Below are positions 53,039 through 62,117 of a stretch of DNA of 64,000 nt, piece by piece. The stretch is from Kibdelosporangium philippinense (GTDB lineage Bacteria; Actinomycetota; Actinomycetes; Mycobacteriales; Pseudonocardiaceae): positions 310,001 to 374,000 of the forward strand of contig NZ_JAJVCN010000001.1 of NCBI RefSeq assembly GCF_021390435.2, given 5' to 3'. The translations under genes and the position numbers were made by a program. Numbering within the stretch: the first letter of the stretch is position 1; each line of letters starts with the position of its first letter. The notes under the pieces are model-generated. The model searched no databases and was not told the origin of the DNA. It saw nothing but the letters and a program-made list of their open reading frames with translations.

Positions 53039-56000
53039 CTAATCCTCACCGAGGAGTGATTGCATGTACAGCGCGCGTTTCTCGTCCAGTCGCTGGTGGC
53101 GTTCTCGGGCCAGGCTGATGGCGTTGCTGATGTACAGCTTCGCTGCCTCTCGGCGGTCAAGGGCGAGGTGGGCGTACGCCAGCTCTGTCAATGCTTTGGC
53201 CTCAAGCAGCAACTGGCCGCCTGCGCGCAACTTGGTCAACGCCTGTTCGCTGTACGTCAGTGCCAACTCGGCGTCGCCGAGCCCTCGATGTGCCGCAGCT
53301 AGTCCGATGAGGACAGACATTTCGCCGTAGCGGAAGCCGATTTGCCTGCACAGCCTCAATGCTTCAGTATATCCGGTGATCGCGCGGTGGAACTCGTTGT
53401 TTCTGCTGTGGACGGTCGCGATTATTTCTCGTGCGCCTGCTTCACTTCGGCGCTCGCTCAGCTTTGTGCTTAAGGCTATGGCTTTGTGGGCGTGGCTCAG
53501 TGCTGTTTCGTAGTTTTCCAGGTCGCATTGGATTTCGGCTAGGCAGACCAGCGTGATTAGTTCGCCGAAGCGTTCGCCGATTTCGTGGCAGTAGTTCAGC
53601 ACTTCTTGCTGCAGTGCCACCGCTTTGTCTAGTTCGCCTAGGTTCCAGTATGCGATCCCGAGTCCGTTGGTTGCGCGGAAAGCCGCCGTACGGTTTCCGC
53701 TCGAATGGCTCAGCGCCAACGATTGCTCGTGCCAACCCAACGCCTTGGCAGGTTGGCCCGCGGATGTCTGCGCGATGCCGATGTAGTTCAGGGCGAGGAT
53801 CTCAGTGGCCAGGTTTCCGGTCTTACGCGCGGCTTCCAACGCCTGGCGATGATAGTCCTCCGCCAGCTTCGGTTGTCCTTGCTGCATATGGATCCGGCCG
53901 AGATTGTGCAGTGCCTGCGCGGCGGCGTCGAGGTCGTTGATTTGCGCGGCGACCGCGAGCGCTCGGTTGTGATAGTCGATCGCTTCCTGATAGTCCGCGA
54001 GGTTGTACGACATCAGGCCGAGGACGTCCAGGATCGAGATTTGCGCGGCCGGTTCGCCCGCGTCCTCCGCGGCACGCAAGGCGGCTTCGAAGCCTGTGAG
54101 CGCTTCCCGGTCATACCCGCGCGCCTGCAGATACCCTCGCAACACATCGACAAGGCGCCATGCGTAAGGCCGAAGTACGGGATGAGTCGCGGCCCATGTC
54201 ACGACAGCGACCAAGTTGTGGCGTTCTTCGTCCAACCATCGCAAAGCGGAAGCGTCGGTGAGCGATACCGCGGCGACGCGCGATACGGGCAGCGGCAGCC
54301 GGGGCGTTGCCGGATACAACAGGCGTGCGGCGGCATTCGCGGTGTGCAGGTAATAGTCCGCGAGCCGCGTCAACGCGGTGATCGAATCCGTTGGTGTGTC
54401 TTGGGAAATGGCGTATTCACGGATCAGGTCGTGGAAGTGGTACCGGCCACCGAATTCCCGGTACATCAAGGCCGCCGCGGTCAGACGGTCGAGCGCACGG
54501 TTTGTTTCGCCGAGCGAATCCCCGGCCAGCGCGGCCGCCGCGCCCACGCTGACGTCCGGGCCCGGTGCGGATCCGAGCAACCGGAACAGTTTCTGGTCGC
54601 TTTCCCTTAGTCGCAAATAGGAATTGTCGAACGCCACTCGGACGGCCGATGTCTCGTCGCCGTCGATCGCGAGTTCGGCAAGGCGCCCTGATTGCTTCAT
54701 TTCCGCGACGTAGTCCGCGATCAGGCGGTGTGGGTTGGCCGCGAGGTTCGCACCCGCGATCCGCAACGCCAGCGGCAGGTGTGCGCACGCGTTTGTCAAC
54801 TCCGCCAACGCATCCGGCTCTGCCTCGGCACGTTCCTCGCCGATCAGCTCGGTCAGTACCGCTTGCGATTCCGGCGCGGTCAGCACGTTCAGCCGCAGAT
54901 GGTCGGCGCCTGGATTCACCGCGAGGCCACGCAAGTCGCTGCGGCTCGTGATCAACACGCGACAGCCAGCCTCAGCGGGCAACAACGGCCGCACCTGTTC
55001 GGCGTCGACAGCGTTGTCAAGCACGACCAGCATCTGCTTACCCGTCAACACACTGCGGAACAGCGCCGCCTGGCCTTCCAGATCGGCCGGGATCTCCTCG
55101 CGCGCCACACCGAGCGTTCGCAGGAACCGGTTCAACACCGTCGCCGGAACCAATGGCGGGTCGGAGGCGTAGCCCTGCAGGTTCACGTACAACTGGCCAT
55201 CCGGGAAATGGTCCCGCAGCCTGTGCGCGACGTGCAGCGTGAACGCCGTCTTGCCGACACCGGGCGGGCCGGACACCACAGTGATCGGGCCGCGCATTGC
55301 GCTGAGCGTCTGGACGAGTTCCTCGCGACCCACGAAGTCACGCAGCGCCGCTGGCAGTTGGTTGATCGGCGCGGCCATCATCGGCAGCACTTCACCGCTG
55401 AGGTCCGGGCGTTCGGCCAGGAGCGTGCTGTGCACTTGCTGCATCTGTGGACCCGGGTCGATGCCCAGTTCGTCACGAAACTTCCGGTGCACCGTTCGGT
55501 ACGTGTCCAGCGCGTCCGCGAGCCGGTCCGAACGGTGCAGGGCCTGGATCAGCTGGACCCAGAACTGCTCCTGCCAAGGGTGGTCCTTGGTCAGCTGGAC
55601 GAGCTCGCTGATCACCTCACGGTGTCTGCCGAGGTCAAGGTGTACCTGGATCCGCCGTTCCTCGGTGCGCAGCTTGTCCTCGGCCAGCTCGGCTACGGCC
55701 TCACGCTGCAACGACTCGGATGGCACGTCGCTCAGCGCCGGGCCGCGCCAGCACGCCAGCGCGTCGTTCAGCTTGTTCAGCTCTTCGAGCAGGTCACCGG
55801 TTCGGGCGGCTTCCCTGGCGTCGATCGTCAATCGCCGGAACCGCAGGAGATCGACTTGGTCGGCGTCGGCGTTGAGCAAGTAGCCGTCCGGGCGGGTTTC
55901 GATCACCGAGTCGTCGCCGATGGCCCGGCGCAGGCGCATCACGTACAGCTGGACGCTCTTGCGCGCGGTCGATGGCGGGCGTTCGCCCCACATCCGCTCG

Positions 56001-56146
56001 CCGAGCTGGTCCATCGAGACCGTGGCGTTGGCTTGTAGTAGCAGTGTCGCCAGCAGGACGCGCAGTTTGGGGCCGTTGATCGCGACGCGTTTGCCGTCGC
56101 GGACGACCTCAAGTGGACCCAGTACCCCATACCGAAGGTCGGTCAT
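53039..56146 (-). CDS. AfsR-like SARP regulator (BTAD + NB-ARC + TPR)
   Basis: A 1035-aa regulator. SARP winged helix 1-95 (MTDLRYGVLGPLEVVRDGKRVAINGPKLRVLLATLLL) and BTAD 100-245 are followed by an NB-ARC ATPase with Walker A SGPPGVGKTAFTLH near 292 and VLDNAVDAEQVRPLLPAEAGCRVLITSRS near 365. The C-terminal 380 residues are TPR repeats with clear NLGRIHMQQGQ / NYIGIAQTSAGQ / NGLGIAYWNLGE periodicity. There is no LuxR domain. ATG 56146 is used, though a TTG at 56155 is possible. The NB-ARC/TPR gene at 56280 lies upstream on the same strand, 133 bp away. Confidence 0.92.
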   Translation of the reverse strand: MTDLRYGVLGPLEVVRDGKRVAINGPKLRVLLATLLLQANATVSMDQLGERMWGERPPSTARKSVQLYVMRLRRAIGDDSVIETRPDGYLLNADADQVDLLRFRRLTIDAREAARTGDLLEELNKLNDALACWRGPALSDVPSESLQREAVAELAEDKLRTEERRIQVHLDLGRHREVISELVQLTKDHPWQEQFWVQLIQALHRSDRLADALDTYRTVHRKFRDELGIDPGPQMQQVHSTLLAERPDLSGEVLPMMAAPINQLPAALRDFVGREELVQTLSAMRGPITVVSGPPGVGKTAFTLHVAHRLRDHFPDGQLYVNLQGYASDPPLVPATVLNRFLRTLGVAREEIPADLEGQAALFRSVLTGKQMLVVLDNAVDAEQVRPLLPAEAGCRVLITSRSDLRGLAVNPGADHLRLNVLTAPESQAVLTELIGEERAEAEPDALAELTNACAHLPLALRIAGANLAANPHRLIADYVAEMKQSGRLAELAIDGDETSAVRVAFDNSYLRLRESDQKLFRLLGSAPGPDVSVGAAAALAGDSLGETNRALDRLTAAALMYREFGGRYHFHDLIREYAISQDTPTDSITALTRLADYYLHTANAAARLLYPATPRLPLPVSRVAAVSLTDASALRWLDEERHNLVAVVTWAATHPVLRPYAWRLVDVLRGYLQARGYDREALTGFEAALRAAEDAGEPAAQISILDVLGLMSYNLADYQEAIDYHNRALAVAAQINDLDAAAQALHNLGRIHMQQGQPKLAEDYHRQALEAARKTGNLATEILALNYIGIAQTSAGQPAKALGWHEQSLALSHSSGNRTAAFRATNGLGIAYWNLGELDKAVALQQEVLNYCHEIGERFGELITLVCLAEIQCDLENYETALSHAHKAIALSTKLSERRSEAGAREIIATVHSRNNEFHRAITGYTEALRLCRQIGFRYGEMSVLIGLAAAHRGLGDAELALTYSEQALTKLRAGGQLLLEAKALTELAYAHLALDRREAAKLYISNAISLARERHQRLDEKRALYMQSLLGED

Positions 56147-56279
56147 CTTCCCCAATATCGTCCTTGACCCGGAAAACCATTCACCACACAGCGTGTTCCT
56201 GCATTCGGATGCTAACGGGCGATCACGATGCCGTGCTGTTGCCAGGCTGAAACCGTGATCAGTTCAGCACCGCTCATTC

Positions 56280-58562
56280 TCAGGTGGTTACGGCAGCCAG
56301 CCAGTCCGCTGGAGTCGTCGCTGCCAGTTCGGCCAACTCGCGCGCTTCGGTCCCGTCGATCAGGTGCCGTGCACGCGCCCACTGTTCTTGTGCGGCGGCC
56401 GGGTCACCGGTGACGGTCGCGGCTGCGAGGTCTCGCAGGGTCCGCGCCTGCCAGAGCGGCAGATCCAACGCGGCCCACTGGTCCAGCGCCGAGGTCAGCG
56501 TGTTCTTCGCGGCAGCCAGATTGCCGGACGCCAGGTGCAGCTCGCCGAGAGTCCGGGTCATCAGCGCCATCCCGAACCGGTCGTGCCTGCTCGTGCACGT
56601 TTCCAAGCACGCGTCCAGCACTTCGGCGGTTTCGACGTGATTGCCCATACGCAGCGCGGCCTTCGCCCACGACTGACGCGCGTACGCGGCGCCGAGGTCG
56701 TCGCCGAGTCCTTCGAGGATGGTCGCCGCCTGCGTGGCCAACTCCGCGGCTGGCGCGTACTCACCGACGGCACGGTGGCAGAGGCTTAGGCCGCGCAACG
56801 ACAACGCGGCGCCTCGTTGGTCACCTGCCTTCTGATACACCTCGATGCAGCGCTGGAACTGGGCGGTCGCCGCGGCGATGTCGCCCTTGTCACGGCTGAT
56901 CGCGCCAAGACCGTAGTTCGCGACCGCGACCACGCCGAGGTGGTTGATCTCCTCGCCGAGGGCAGCCGCGACGGTCAGGTCTATGACGGCAGCGCCCGTG
57001 ACGGCGAACTCGCGGTGGACTGTTCCCATGCCAACCAACGACGCCGCGAGCGTTGCGTCGTCGCCGATGATCGCGGCGAGCTTGGCGGCCTTACGGAAGT
57101 GCTCAAGCGCCGTGGCGAAGTCGTCTTTCTCCGCGTGCAACTGGCCGAGCCCGGCGAGGACGACCGCTTCGGCGTTCTGGTCGCCAACCGCGCTGGTCAC
57201 TTCGAGCGCGACCTCTTGAGTGCGTTGCCACGCGTCGAACTCGTTGCGTGCCGAGAACGGTGTTGTCAGCACCGACGCCAGGGAGACGATCGTGTTGTAG
57301 TTGATCCGCAGCTCGTAGGCACGTTCGACCATGCGCACGACCGCCGCGGACTCCGACTTCAGCCATTCTTCGGGATCGGTGCGGACGTCCTCGATCAACT
57401 CGGGGGCGACCGTGATGTCGGGCAATGTCGGCGGGCGCAGAGCCACGGTCACGCGCGGCATGTCGCGGCTGCTCTCGTTGATCAGCAGCATCCACGTGTT
57501 CATCGTGCGGGTGACCGCGGCGGGCATGCCGACGCCGGACTCGTGCTGCTCCGCACCGAACAGTTGCACCAGGTCGTGCAGGCGGTACCGGACCCGGCCG
57601 ATCGCGTCGACGCCCGCGACTTCGAGCAGCCGCAGGTCGACGAGGTGCTCGACGATGTCCTCGGCCTCCTGCGCGGAGACGTCCAGCAGCGGCACAACCG
57701 GCCACCACCCGAAGTCCGGCAGGTCGAGGACGGAAAGAAGGTGGAACGCGCGCCGCTGTTTCTCGTCGAGCTCGGCGTAGTTCAGCCCGAGGCTCGACCG
57801 GATCGCCAGATCGCCGACCGTCAGCTCGTCCAGCCGCCTGTGCTCGTCGGACAGGCGTACGACCAGCGATTTCAGCGGCCAATGCGGCCTGGCCAGCAGC
57901 TTTGCGCCCGCCGCGCGGACCGCGAGCGGCAGCCCGCCGCAAAGTTCGACGATCTGCTCGGCCTCGGCGCGCTGGTTCTGGATCCGCTCGGGCCCGATGA
58001 TGCGGCTGAGCAGCTCGATCGCCGCATCCATCGCCAGGAAGTTCAGCTCGATCGACTCGGCGTTGTCCAGCCCGGTCAGCCTCGACCGGCTCGTGACCAC
58101 GACAAGGCTGCTGTGATCGCCGGGCAGCAGGGGCCGCACTTGGTGCTCGCCGCGGGCGTTGTCCAGCACGATGATCATCCGGCGGCCGGCGATGCGGGAC
58201 CGGTACTGCTCGATCCGCTCGTCCGTGCTGACCGGGACAGCGGGGGCGGGGACACCCAATGCCTGCAGGAACCGGCCGAGGACCTCGTGCGCGTCGACCT
58301 CACGGCCCGTCGCACCACGCAGATCGGCGAAGAGCTGGCCGTCCGGGAAGACGTCGGTCAACTTGTGCGCGGCGTGCACCGCGAGCGCGGACTTGCCGAC
58401 GCCACCGAAGCCGGAGACGACGACCGTTCGCTTGTATGGCTGGGTACCGACCCGCAGGATCGCGGCCACATCCGCGTCGCGACCGGTGAACTCACCGACA
58501 TCAGGCGGCAGGTTGCGCGGCAGGAGGTTGTCGTCCGGCCGGGTGTCAGTCGGGGTCCCCAC
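56280..58562 (-). CDS. NB-ARC/TPR protein without DNA-binding domain
   Basis: A 760-aa STAND protein. It starts directly with the ATPase: LPPDVGEFTGRDADVAAIL, Walker A SGFGGVGKSALAVH near residue 53, the aspartate-bearing strand RRMIIVLDNARGEHQVRPLLPGDHSSLVVVTSRSR near 130 and GGLPLAVRAAGAKLLARP near 210. From about 430 on it is TPR repeats. It is organised like AfsR minus the N-terminal BTAD. It cannot bind DNA by a recognised domain, so it may act as a partner of another regulator or as a signalling scaffold. GTG start; a tandem 22-bp repeat lies 200 bp upstream. Confidence 0.88.
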   Translation of the reverse strand: MGTPTDTRPDDNLLPRNLPPDVGEFTGRDADVAAILRVGTQPYKRTVVVSGFGGVGKSALAVHAAHKLTDVFPDGQLFADLRGATGREVDAHEVLGRFLQALGVPAPAVPVSTDERIEQYRSRIAGRRMIIVLDNARGEHQVRPLLPGDHSSLVVVTSRSRLTGLDNAESIELNFLAMDAAIELLSRIIGPERIQNQRAEAEQIVELCGGLPLAVRAAGAKLLARPHWPLKSLVVRLSDEHRRLDELTVGDLAIRSSLGLNYAELDEKQRRAFHLLSVLDLPDFGWWPVVPLLDVSAQEAEDIVEHLVDLRLLEVAGVDAIGRVRYRLHDLVQLFGAEQHESGVGMPAAVTRTMNTWMLLINESSRDMPRVTVALRPPTLPDITVAPELIEDVRTDPEEWLKSESAAVVRMVERAYELRINYNTIVSLASVLTTPFSARNEFDAWQRTQEVALEVTSAVGDQNAEAVVLAGLGQLHAEKDDFATALEHFRKAAKLAAIIGDDATLAASLVGMGTVHREFAVTGAAVIDLTVAAALGEEINHLGVVAVANYGLGAISRDKGDIAAATAQFQRCIEVYQKAGDQRGAALSLRGLSLCHRAVGEYAPAAELATQAATILEGLGDDLGAAYARQSWAKAALRMGNHVETAEVLDACLETCTSRHDRFGMALMTRTLGELHLASGNLAAAKNTLTSALDQWAALDLPLWQARTLRDLAAATVTGDPAAAQEQWARARHLIDGTEARELAELAATTPADWLAAVTT

Positions 58563-58759
58563 TGTGCGTTACCTCAGCCCGTGCTGACTGGTCGAGCGTG
58601 TGGACACGGCACTCACGATAGCCCTCCACCGTTCTCGTCGAGCGTGGCGGCTTCATCGAAGATGTGCACGTTGTCATTCCCCCAAGCACGGACCTAACGA
58701 AGGATTGTCCCATATCTGCCTGCCACGGCAAGTTCTCGGCAGCCAAGGCCCGGCCCGGT

Positions 58760-58847
58760 GTGTCCACCTTTCCCGCACATCGTGTCCACCGTTCCGGAAC
58801 ACCGTGTCCACCGTTGCTTGCGACCGTGTCCACCGTTGCTGAAGGTT
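58760..58847. repeat. Four tandem 22-bp repeats, candidate regulator-binding array
   Basis: GTGTCCACC begins at 58760, 58782, 58804 and 58826, an exact 22-bp period. The last three units continue GTT and start with a preceding C. The array lies in the 539-bp gap between the NB-ARC gene (start 58562, minus) and the glucanase gene (start 59102, plus). A period of 22 bp, two helical turns, places every copy on one face of the DNA. SARP proteins typically bind such phased direct repeats. Confidence 0.6.
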
Positions 58848-58939
58848 TTCTTGCTTTCCAGCGGGGCTGGCCACAGTCAGCGGGAGGTGGGCGAACCCCG
58901 AGCATCTTCGGCGACGGGCGCGTTTCCCGCGCGTAAACA

Positions 58940-58984
58940 TTGACATTGCGGCTGACGAACCTGCTCCTGTGAGAGCGCTCTCAC
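58940..58984 (+). promoter_or_regulatory. Promoter with LacI-type operator before GH64 gene
   Basis: TTGACA at 58940-58945 is a good -35 element, although no strong -10 follows at 17 bp. The perfect 16-bp palindrome GTGAGAGCGCTCTCAC (58969-58984) matches the style of LacI-family sugar-response operators of actinomycetes such as CebR sites (core GAGCGCTC). Carbohydrate-dependent repression of the glucanase is the likely role. No LacI gene is in the window. Confidence 0.65.
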
Positions 58985-59101
58985 CGTCCTGACGGGAAAA
59001 GCGCACGTCGGCGCCTGGAAGTACCTGCCCCGGTGTTCATGCACCGCCCCTGCAGAGGGCGTCGACGCTCCACGAGGGACCACCCTGAGGAGGAACAGCA
59101 G

Positions 59102-60259
59102 GTGCGCTCAAAACTCGCGGTCTTCGTGGCCGCGGCATCCGTTGCGGCGGGTCTGGTCGCCGTTCCCGCGGCACAGGCCGTGCCCGCGACCATCCCGCTC
59201 GTGATCAAGAACAGTTCGGGACGCAGCGGTCCGGTCTACATCTACAACCTCGGCACGCAGCTTTCGTCTGGCAGGCAAGGATGGGCCGATGCCAACGGCA
59301 CTTTCCACGCATGGCCAGCCGGTGGCAATCCGCCGACGCCGGCGCCGGACGCGTCCATTGTGGGCCCGGCCAACGGCCAGTCACGGACCATCCAGATCCC
59401 GAAGTTCTCCGGCCGGATCTACTTCTCGTACGGCCAGAAGCTCGTGTTCAAGCTGACCACCGGCGGTCTTGTCCAGCCGGCTGTGCAGAACCCCAGTGAT
59501 CCCAACGTGAACATCCTGTTCAACTGGTCGGAGTACACGCTCAACGACTCCGGTATCTGGATCAACAGCACGCAGGTGGACATGTTCTCGGCTCCGTACG
59601 CGGTCGGCGTGCGTACAGCCAGCGGGCAGGTCCGCGAGACGGGCCACCTGAAGCCCGGCGGTTACACGGCGGTGTTCAACGGACTGCGTTCCCAGGGTTG
59701 GGGAAACCTGATCCGCAACAACGGAATCCGTGCTTTGTCGCCGGGGCACGGTGTGCTTGCCGGTGCGTTGCCGGGCAACGTGATGAGCAACTACATCGAC
59801 CGCGTCTGGTCGCACTATTCGTCACGGACGTTGACCGTCACGCCGTTCTCCAACCAGCCGAAGGTCAAGTACTTCGGCCGGGTGTCGGGCAACACGATGA
59901 CGTTCACCAACGCGTCCGGCGGCGTGGCGACGTCGTTCCAGAAACCGGATTCTGACAGCGTTTTCGGTTGTTACAAGCTCCTTGACGCGCCGAACGACCT
60001 GGTTCGCGGGCCGATCTCGCGGACGTTGTGCGCCGGGTTCAACCGGTCGACGCTGATCACGAACCCGAACCAGCCGGACGCGAACAACGCCAATTTCTAC
60101 CGTGACTCCGTGACCAACCACTACTCACGGTTGATCCACGCGCAAATGGTCGATGGCAAGGCTTACGGCTTCGCCTTCGACGATGTCGGCGCGCACGAAT
60201 CCCTTGTGCACGACGGCAACCCGCAGCAGGCGACGATGACGCTTGATCCGCTGAGCTAA
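59102..60259 (+). CDS. Secreted GH64 beta-1,3-glucanase-like protein
   Basis: A 385-aa exported enzyme. The signal peptide covers residues 1-27 (RSKLAVFVAAASVAAGLVAVPAAQA). The mature part resembles glycoside hydrolase family 64: IPLVIKNSSGRSGPVYIYNLG, the RIYFSYGQKLVFKL strand, FNWSEYTLNDSGIWINSTQVDMFSAPYAV near residue 140, and a C-terminal barrel part with FYRDSVTNHYSRLIHAQMVDGKAYGFAFDDVG. GH64 enzymes release laminaripentaose from beta-1,3-glucan such as fungal walls. The GTG start follows AGGAGG. Expression is probably controlled by the palindrome at 58969-58984. Confidence 0.88.
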   Translation: MRSKLAVFVAAASVAAGLVAVPAAQAVPATIPLVIKNSSGRSGPVYIYNLGTQLSSGRQGWADANGTFHAWPAGGNPPTPAPDASIVGPANGQSRTIQIPKFSGRIYFSYGQKLVFKLTTGGLVQPAVQNPSDPNVNILFNWSEYTLNDSGIWINSTQVDMFSAPYAVGVRTASGQVRETGHLKPGGYTAVFNGLRSQGWGNLIRNNGIRALSPGHGVLAGALPGNVMSNYIDRVWSHYSSRTLTVTPFSNQPKVKYFGRVSGNTMTFTNASGGVATSFQKPDSDSVFGCYKLLDAPNDLVRGPISRTLCAGFNRSTLITNPNQPDANNANFYRDSVTNHYSRLIHAQMVDGKAYGFAFDDVGAHESLVHDGNPQQATMTLDPLS

Positions 60260-60268
60260 TCTGAGGCC

Positions 60269-60763
60269 ATGGATCACTGCTCGGAGTGTGGCTTCACGTA
60301 CGACCTGACCGAGTACCCAGCGGCGGCGCAGACGATCAGCGCGGGTGTCGCGGACTTCGTGGAGATTCTGCGAAGCGACGCGAACCTGCGCAACCGGCCG
60401 AGCCCGGACGTCTGGTCGCCGCTGGAGTACGCCTGTCACGTCCGCGATGTTCTTCTTGTGCAACGGGAACGCGTGCTGCTGGCGCGTCGCACCGAGACTC
60501 CGGTCTGCGTCCCAATGGGACGGGACGAGCGGGCCGAGCACGAGGGCTACAACGATCAGGAGCCCGAATCCGTCGCCCGGCAACTCGTCGACTCCGCGGA
60601 CCTGTTCTGCAACGTTCTCAACCGTTTGGCCGAAGCTGACTGGCAGCGGACGCTCATTTACAGCTATCCAGAACCGGAAACGAAGTCGTTGCAATGGGTT
60701 GCCGTGCATACGGTGCACGAGGTCCACCATCACCTATTGGACGTCCGCCGTCAGCTTGCTTAG
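60269..60763 (+). CDS. DinB-family protein
   Basis: A 164-aa protein of the DinB/MDMPI-like four-helix metal-binding superfamily: the first ligand His in YACHVRDVL near residue 57 and a C-terminal His cluster in HTVHEVHHHLLDVRRQL. The N-terminal Cys-x-x-Cys (DHCSECGFTYD) is a common variant in actinobacteria. These proteins act as thiol transferases or metal-dependent enzymes; no specific substrate is evident. It begins 9 bp after the glucanase stop. The end overlaps the convergent membrane-protein gene by 30 bp. Confidence 0.85.
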   Translation: MDHCSECGFTYDLTEYPAAAQTISAGVADFVEILRSDANLRNRPSPDVWSPLEYACHVRDVLLVQRERVLLARRTETPVCVPMGRDERAEHEGYNDQEPESVARQLVDSADLFCNVLNRLAEADWQRTLIYSYPEPETKSLQWVAVHTVHEVHHHLLDVRRQLA

Positions 60764-61294
60764 CGCGTCATTGATCGACTTGACCGCGTCGCGCGGTTCG
60801 TCGGCACGGAACCGGATCGTCGTCACTTCGCCGCCGGGAACGGCGATCGGTTCCGACAGCACGAGTACGATATCGGTTTGGTTGCCGATCACGATGCTCA
60901 ACATGTCGTCATCGAGTTCGATCGTCTTTCCACTGTGGTCTTTGCGATGCACACGAGCCGACGAGATAATCCCAAGTGGAACGCGGACCTCGTACGTCGA
61001 TCCTTCCCGCAGTACCAACGTTTCCTCGGTCAGATAGTGCGGCCAGGTGACCATCAGCGCGCCGATGCCAAGCACCTGAAGCAATGCGATCACGTCGAGG
61101 ATGTGGATCCACCACGACGGAATCAGCATGCCGACGACGACCGTCTCGACGGCGAAAATGCCGGTCAGTACGAAGATCATCGGCAGTTGGTCGCGGGCGT
61201 AGCCGATCAGCGTGCCGGATCCTTGCCTACGGCCCCTGATCCATAACCACAATGCCGTGAAACCGTGCCACTGCATGACAAGCAGCTTCTTCAT
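60734..61294 (-). CDS. Hypothetical membrane protein
   Basis: A 186-aa protein with an N-terminal amphipathic stretch, two to three membrane segments (MIFVLTGIFAVETVVVGMLI, IHILDVIALLQVLGIGALMV) and a cytosolic beta-rich domain of about 100 residues (LVLREGSTYEVRVPLGIISSARVHRKDH...). The topology resembles small PH-like membrane proteins. The function is unknown. Its start codon overlaps the stop of the MerR gene at 61291 (ATGA), so it is co-translated and is probably the MerR target. Confidence 0.7.
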   Translation of the reverse strand: MKKLLVMQWHGFTALWLWIRGRRQGSGTLIGYARDQLPMIFVLTGIFAVETVVVGMLIPSWWIHILDVIALLQVLGIGALMVTWPHYLTEETLVLREGSTYEVRVPLGIISSARVHRKDHSGKTIELDDDMLSIVIGNQTDIVLVLSEPIAVPGGEVTTIRFRADEPRDAVKSINDALSKLTADVQ

Positions 61295-62007
61295 GTCGCC
61301 CCCTTTCGTATTGCCTGTCTGATCATCTCGGCCTGCGCCGGCTTCAATGACTCGAGGACGGCCTCCGCGAACGAGTTGTCCATGTCGATGTCCGTTGGCA
61401 TCAGGTCGACGGGGATGCTCCGGGCGATTTCGTGTGCCAGCGGCGTGATTCTCGGGTCGTCGACCGGTGCGTCGCTGAGTTCTTCCAGTCGCCTGGCCAG
61501 GTCCGCGCTGACCCCGGGATCGATTGGGTTGGCGCGCAACATGGCCACGACCTCGTCCCGGCCCGGCGTGATGTCCAGCAATGCGAGCAATTCCCGGTCC
61601 AGGGTGCCGATTTCTCCGTGCGGTGCGGGCAGATCGGCCAGCAGGCCGGCGAGTTCGACGGAGATCGTCGAGTCGGGCCGCAGTTCGACCTGCGCGATCA
61701 GGTCAGCCAGCCTTGCCCTGCGGGCCCGGATGACCTCTTCCTGCTTTTCCAGGTCGCTGTCCAGCGCGATCAGTGCTTCGCGTAGATCGTTGCCATGCTC
61801 GTCGGACAGGGCGCCCCGAACCTCGTCGAGGCTCAGGCCGAGCTCGGTCAGCCTGCGGATGCGGGCAAGCAGGATCACGTCACGCAGGCCGTACTCGCGG
61901 TAGCCGTTGGCCAGCCGATCAGGCTCGGGCAGCAGGCCACGATGGTGGTAGTGCCTGATCGCCCTTGTCGACAGGCCGATCATGCCGGCGAGTTCCCCGA
62001 TCCGCAT
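61291..62007 (-). CDS. MerR-family regulator
   Basis: A 238-aa regulator. The N-terminal MerR helix-turn-helix is MRIGELAGMIGLSTRAIRHYHHRGLLPEPDRLANGYREYGLRDVILLARIRRL. A coiled coil and a 120-residue C-terminal domain of unknown ligand follow. The end overlaps the membrane-protein gene by 4 bp. Its own promoter carries a MerR-type palindrome, so the two-gene unit is probably autoregulated. Confidence 0.9.
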   Translation of the reverse strand: MRIGELAGMIGLSTRAIRHYHHRGLLPEPDRLANGYREYGLRDVILLARIRRLTELGLSLDEVRGALSDEHGNDLREALIALDSDLEKQEEVIRARRARLADLIAQVELRPDSTISVELAGLLADLPAPHGEIGTLDRELLALLDITPGRDEVVAMLRANPIDPGVSADLARRLEELSDAPVDDPRITPLAHEIARSIPVDLMPTDIDMDNSFAEAVLESLKPAQAEMIRQAIRKGAT

Positions 62008-62013
62008 ACGTCC

Positions 62014-62044
62014 AGTTAAAACGTTGACGCCACGTCAAGGTCAA
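62014..62044 (-). promoter_or_regulatory. MerR-type autoregulated promoter
   Basis: On the minus strand TTGACC (62039-62044) and TTAACT (62014-62019) are separated by 19 bp. The spacer holds the perfect palindrome TTGACG-3-CGTCAA (62024-62038). The -10 element ends 6 bp before the ATG, so the transcript is likely leaderless. Long spacers with a central palindrome are the hallmark of MerR-controlled promoters. Confidence 0.65.
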
Positions 62045-62117
62045 GGGGTTTTGTGGCTGCTGATCTTTGTCTCAAGGCACTAGTGTGATGGGCGTCCATG
62101 CACCAACGGAGGTGCCC

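Noticed and set aside
56817..58697. 626-aa plus-strand open frame
   Set aside because: Despite its length it is antisense to the NB-ARC gene, which has clear Walker motifs and TPRs.
58760..58847. Short CRISPR-like array
   Set aside because: Units are contiguous 22-bp repeats with a 9-12 bp conserved core and no unique spacers of CRISPR length; no cas genes are present.
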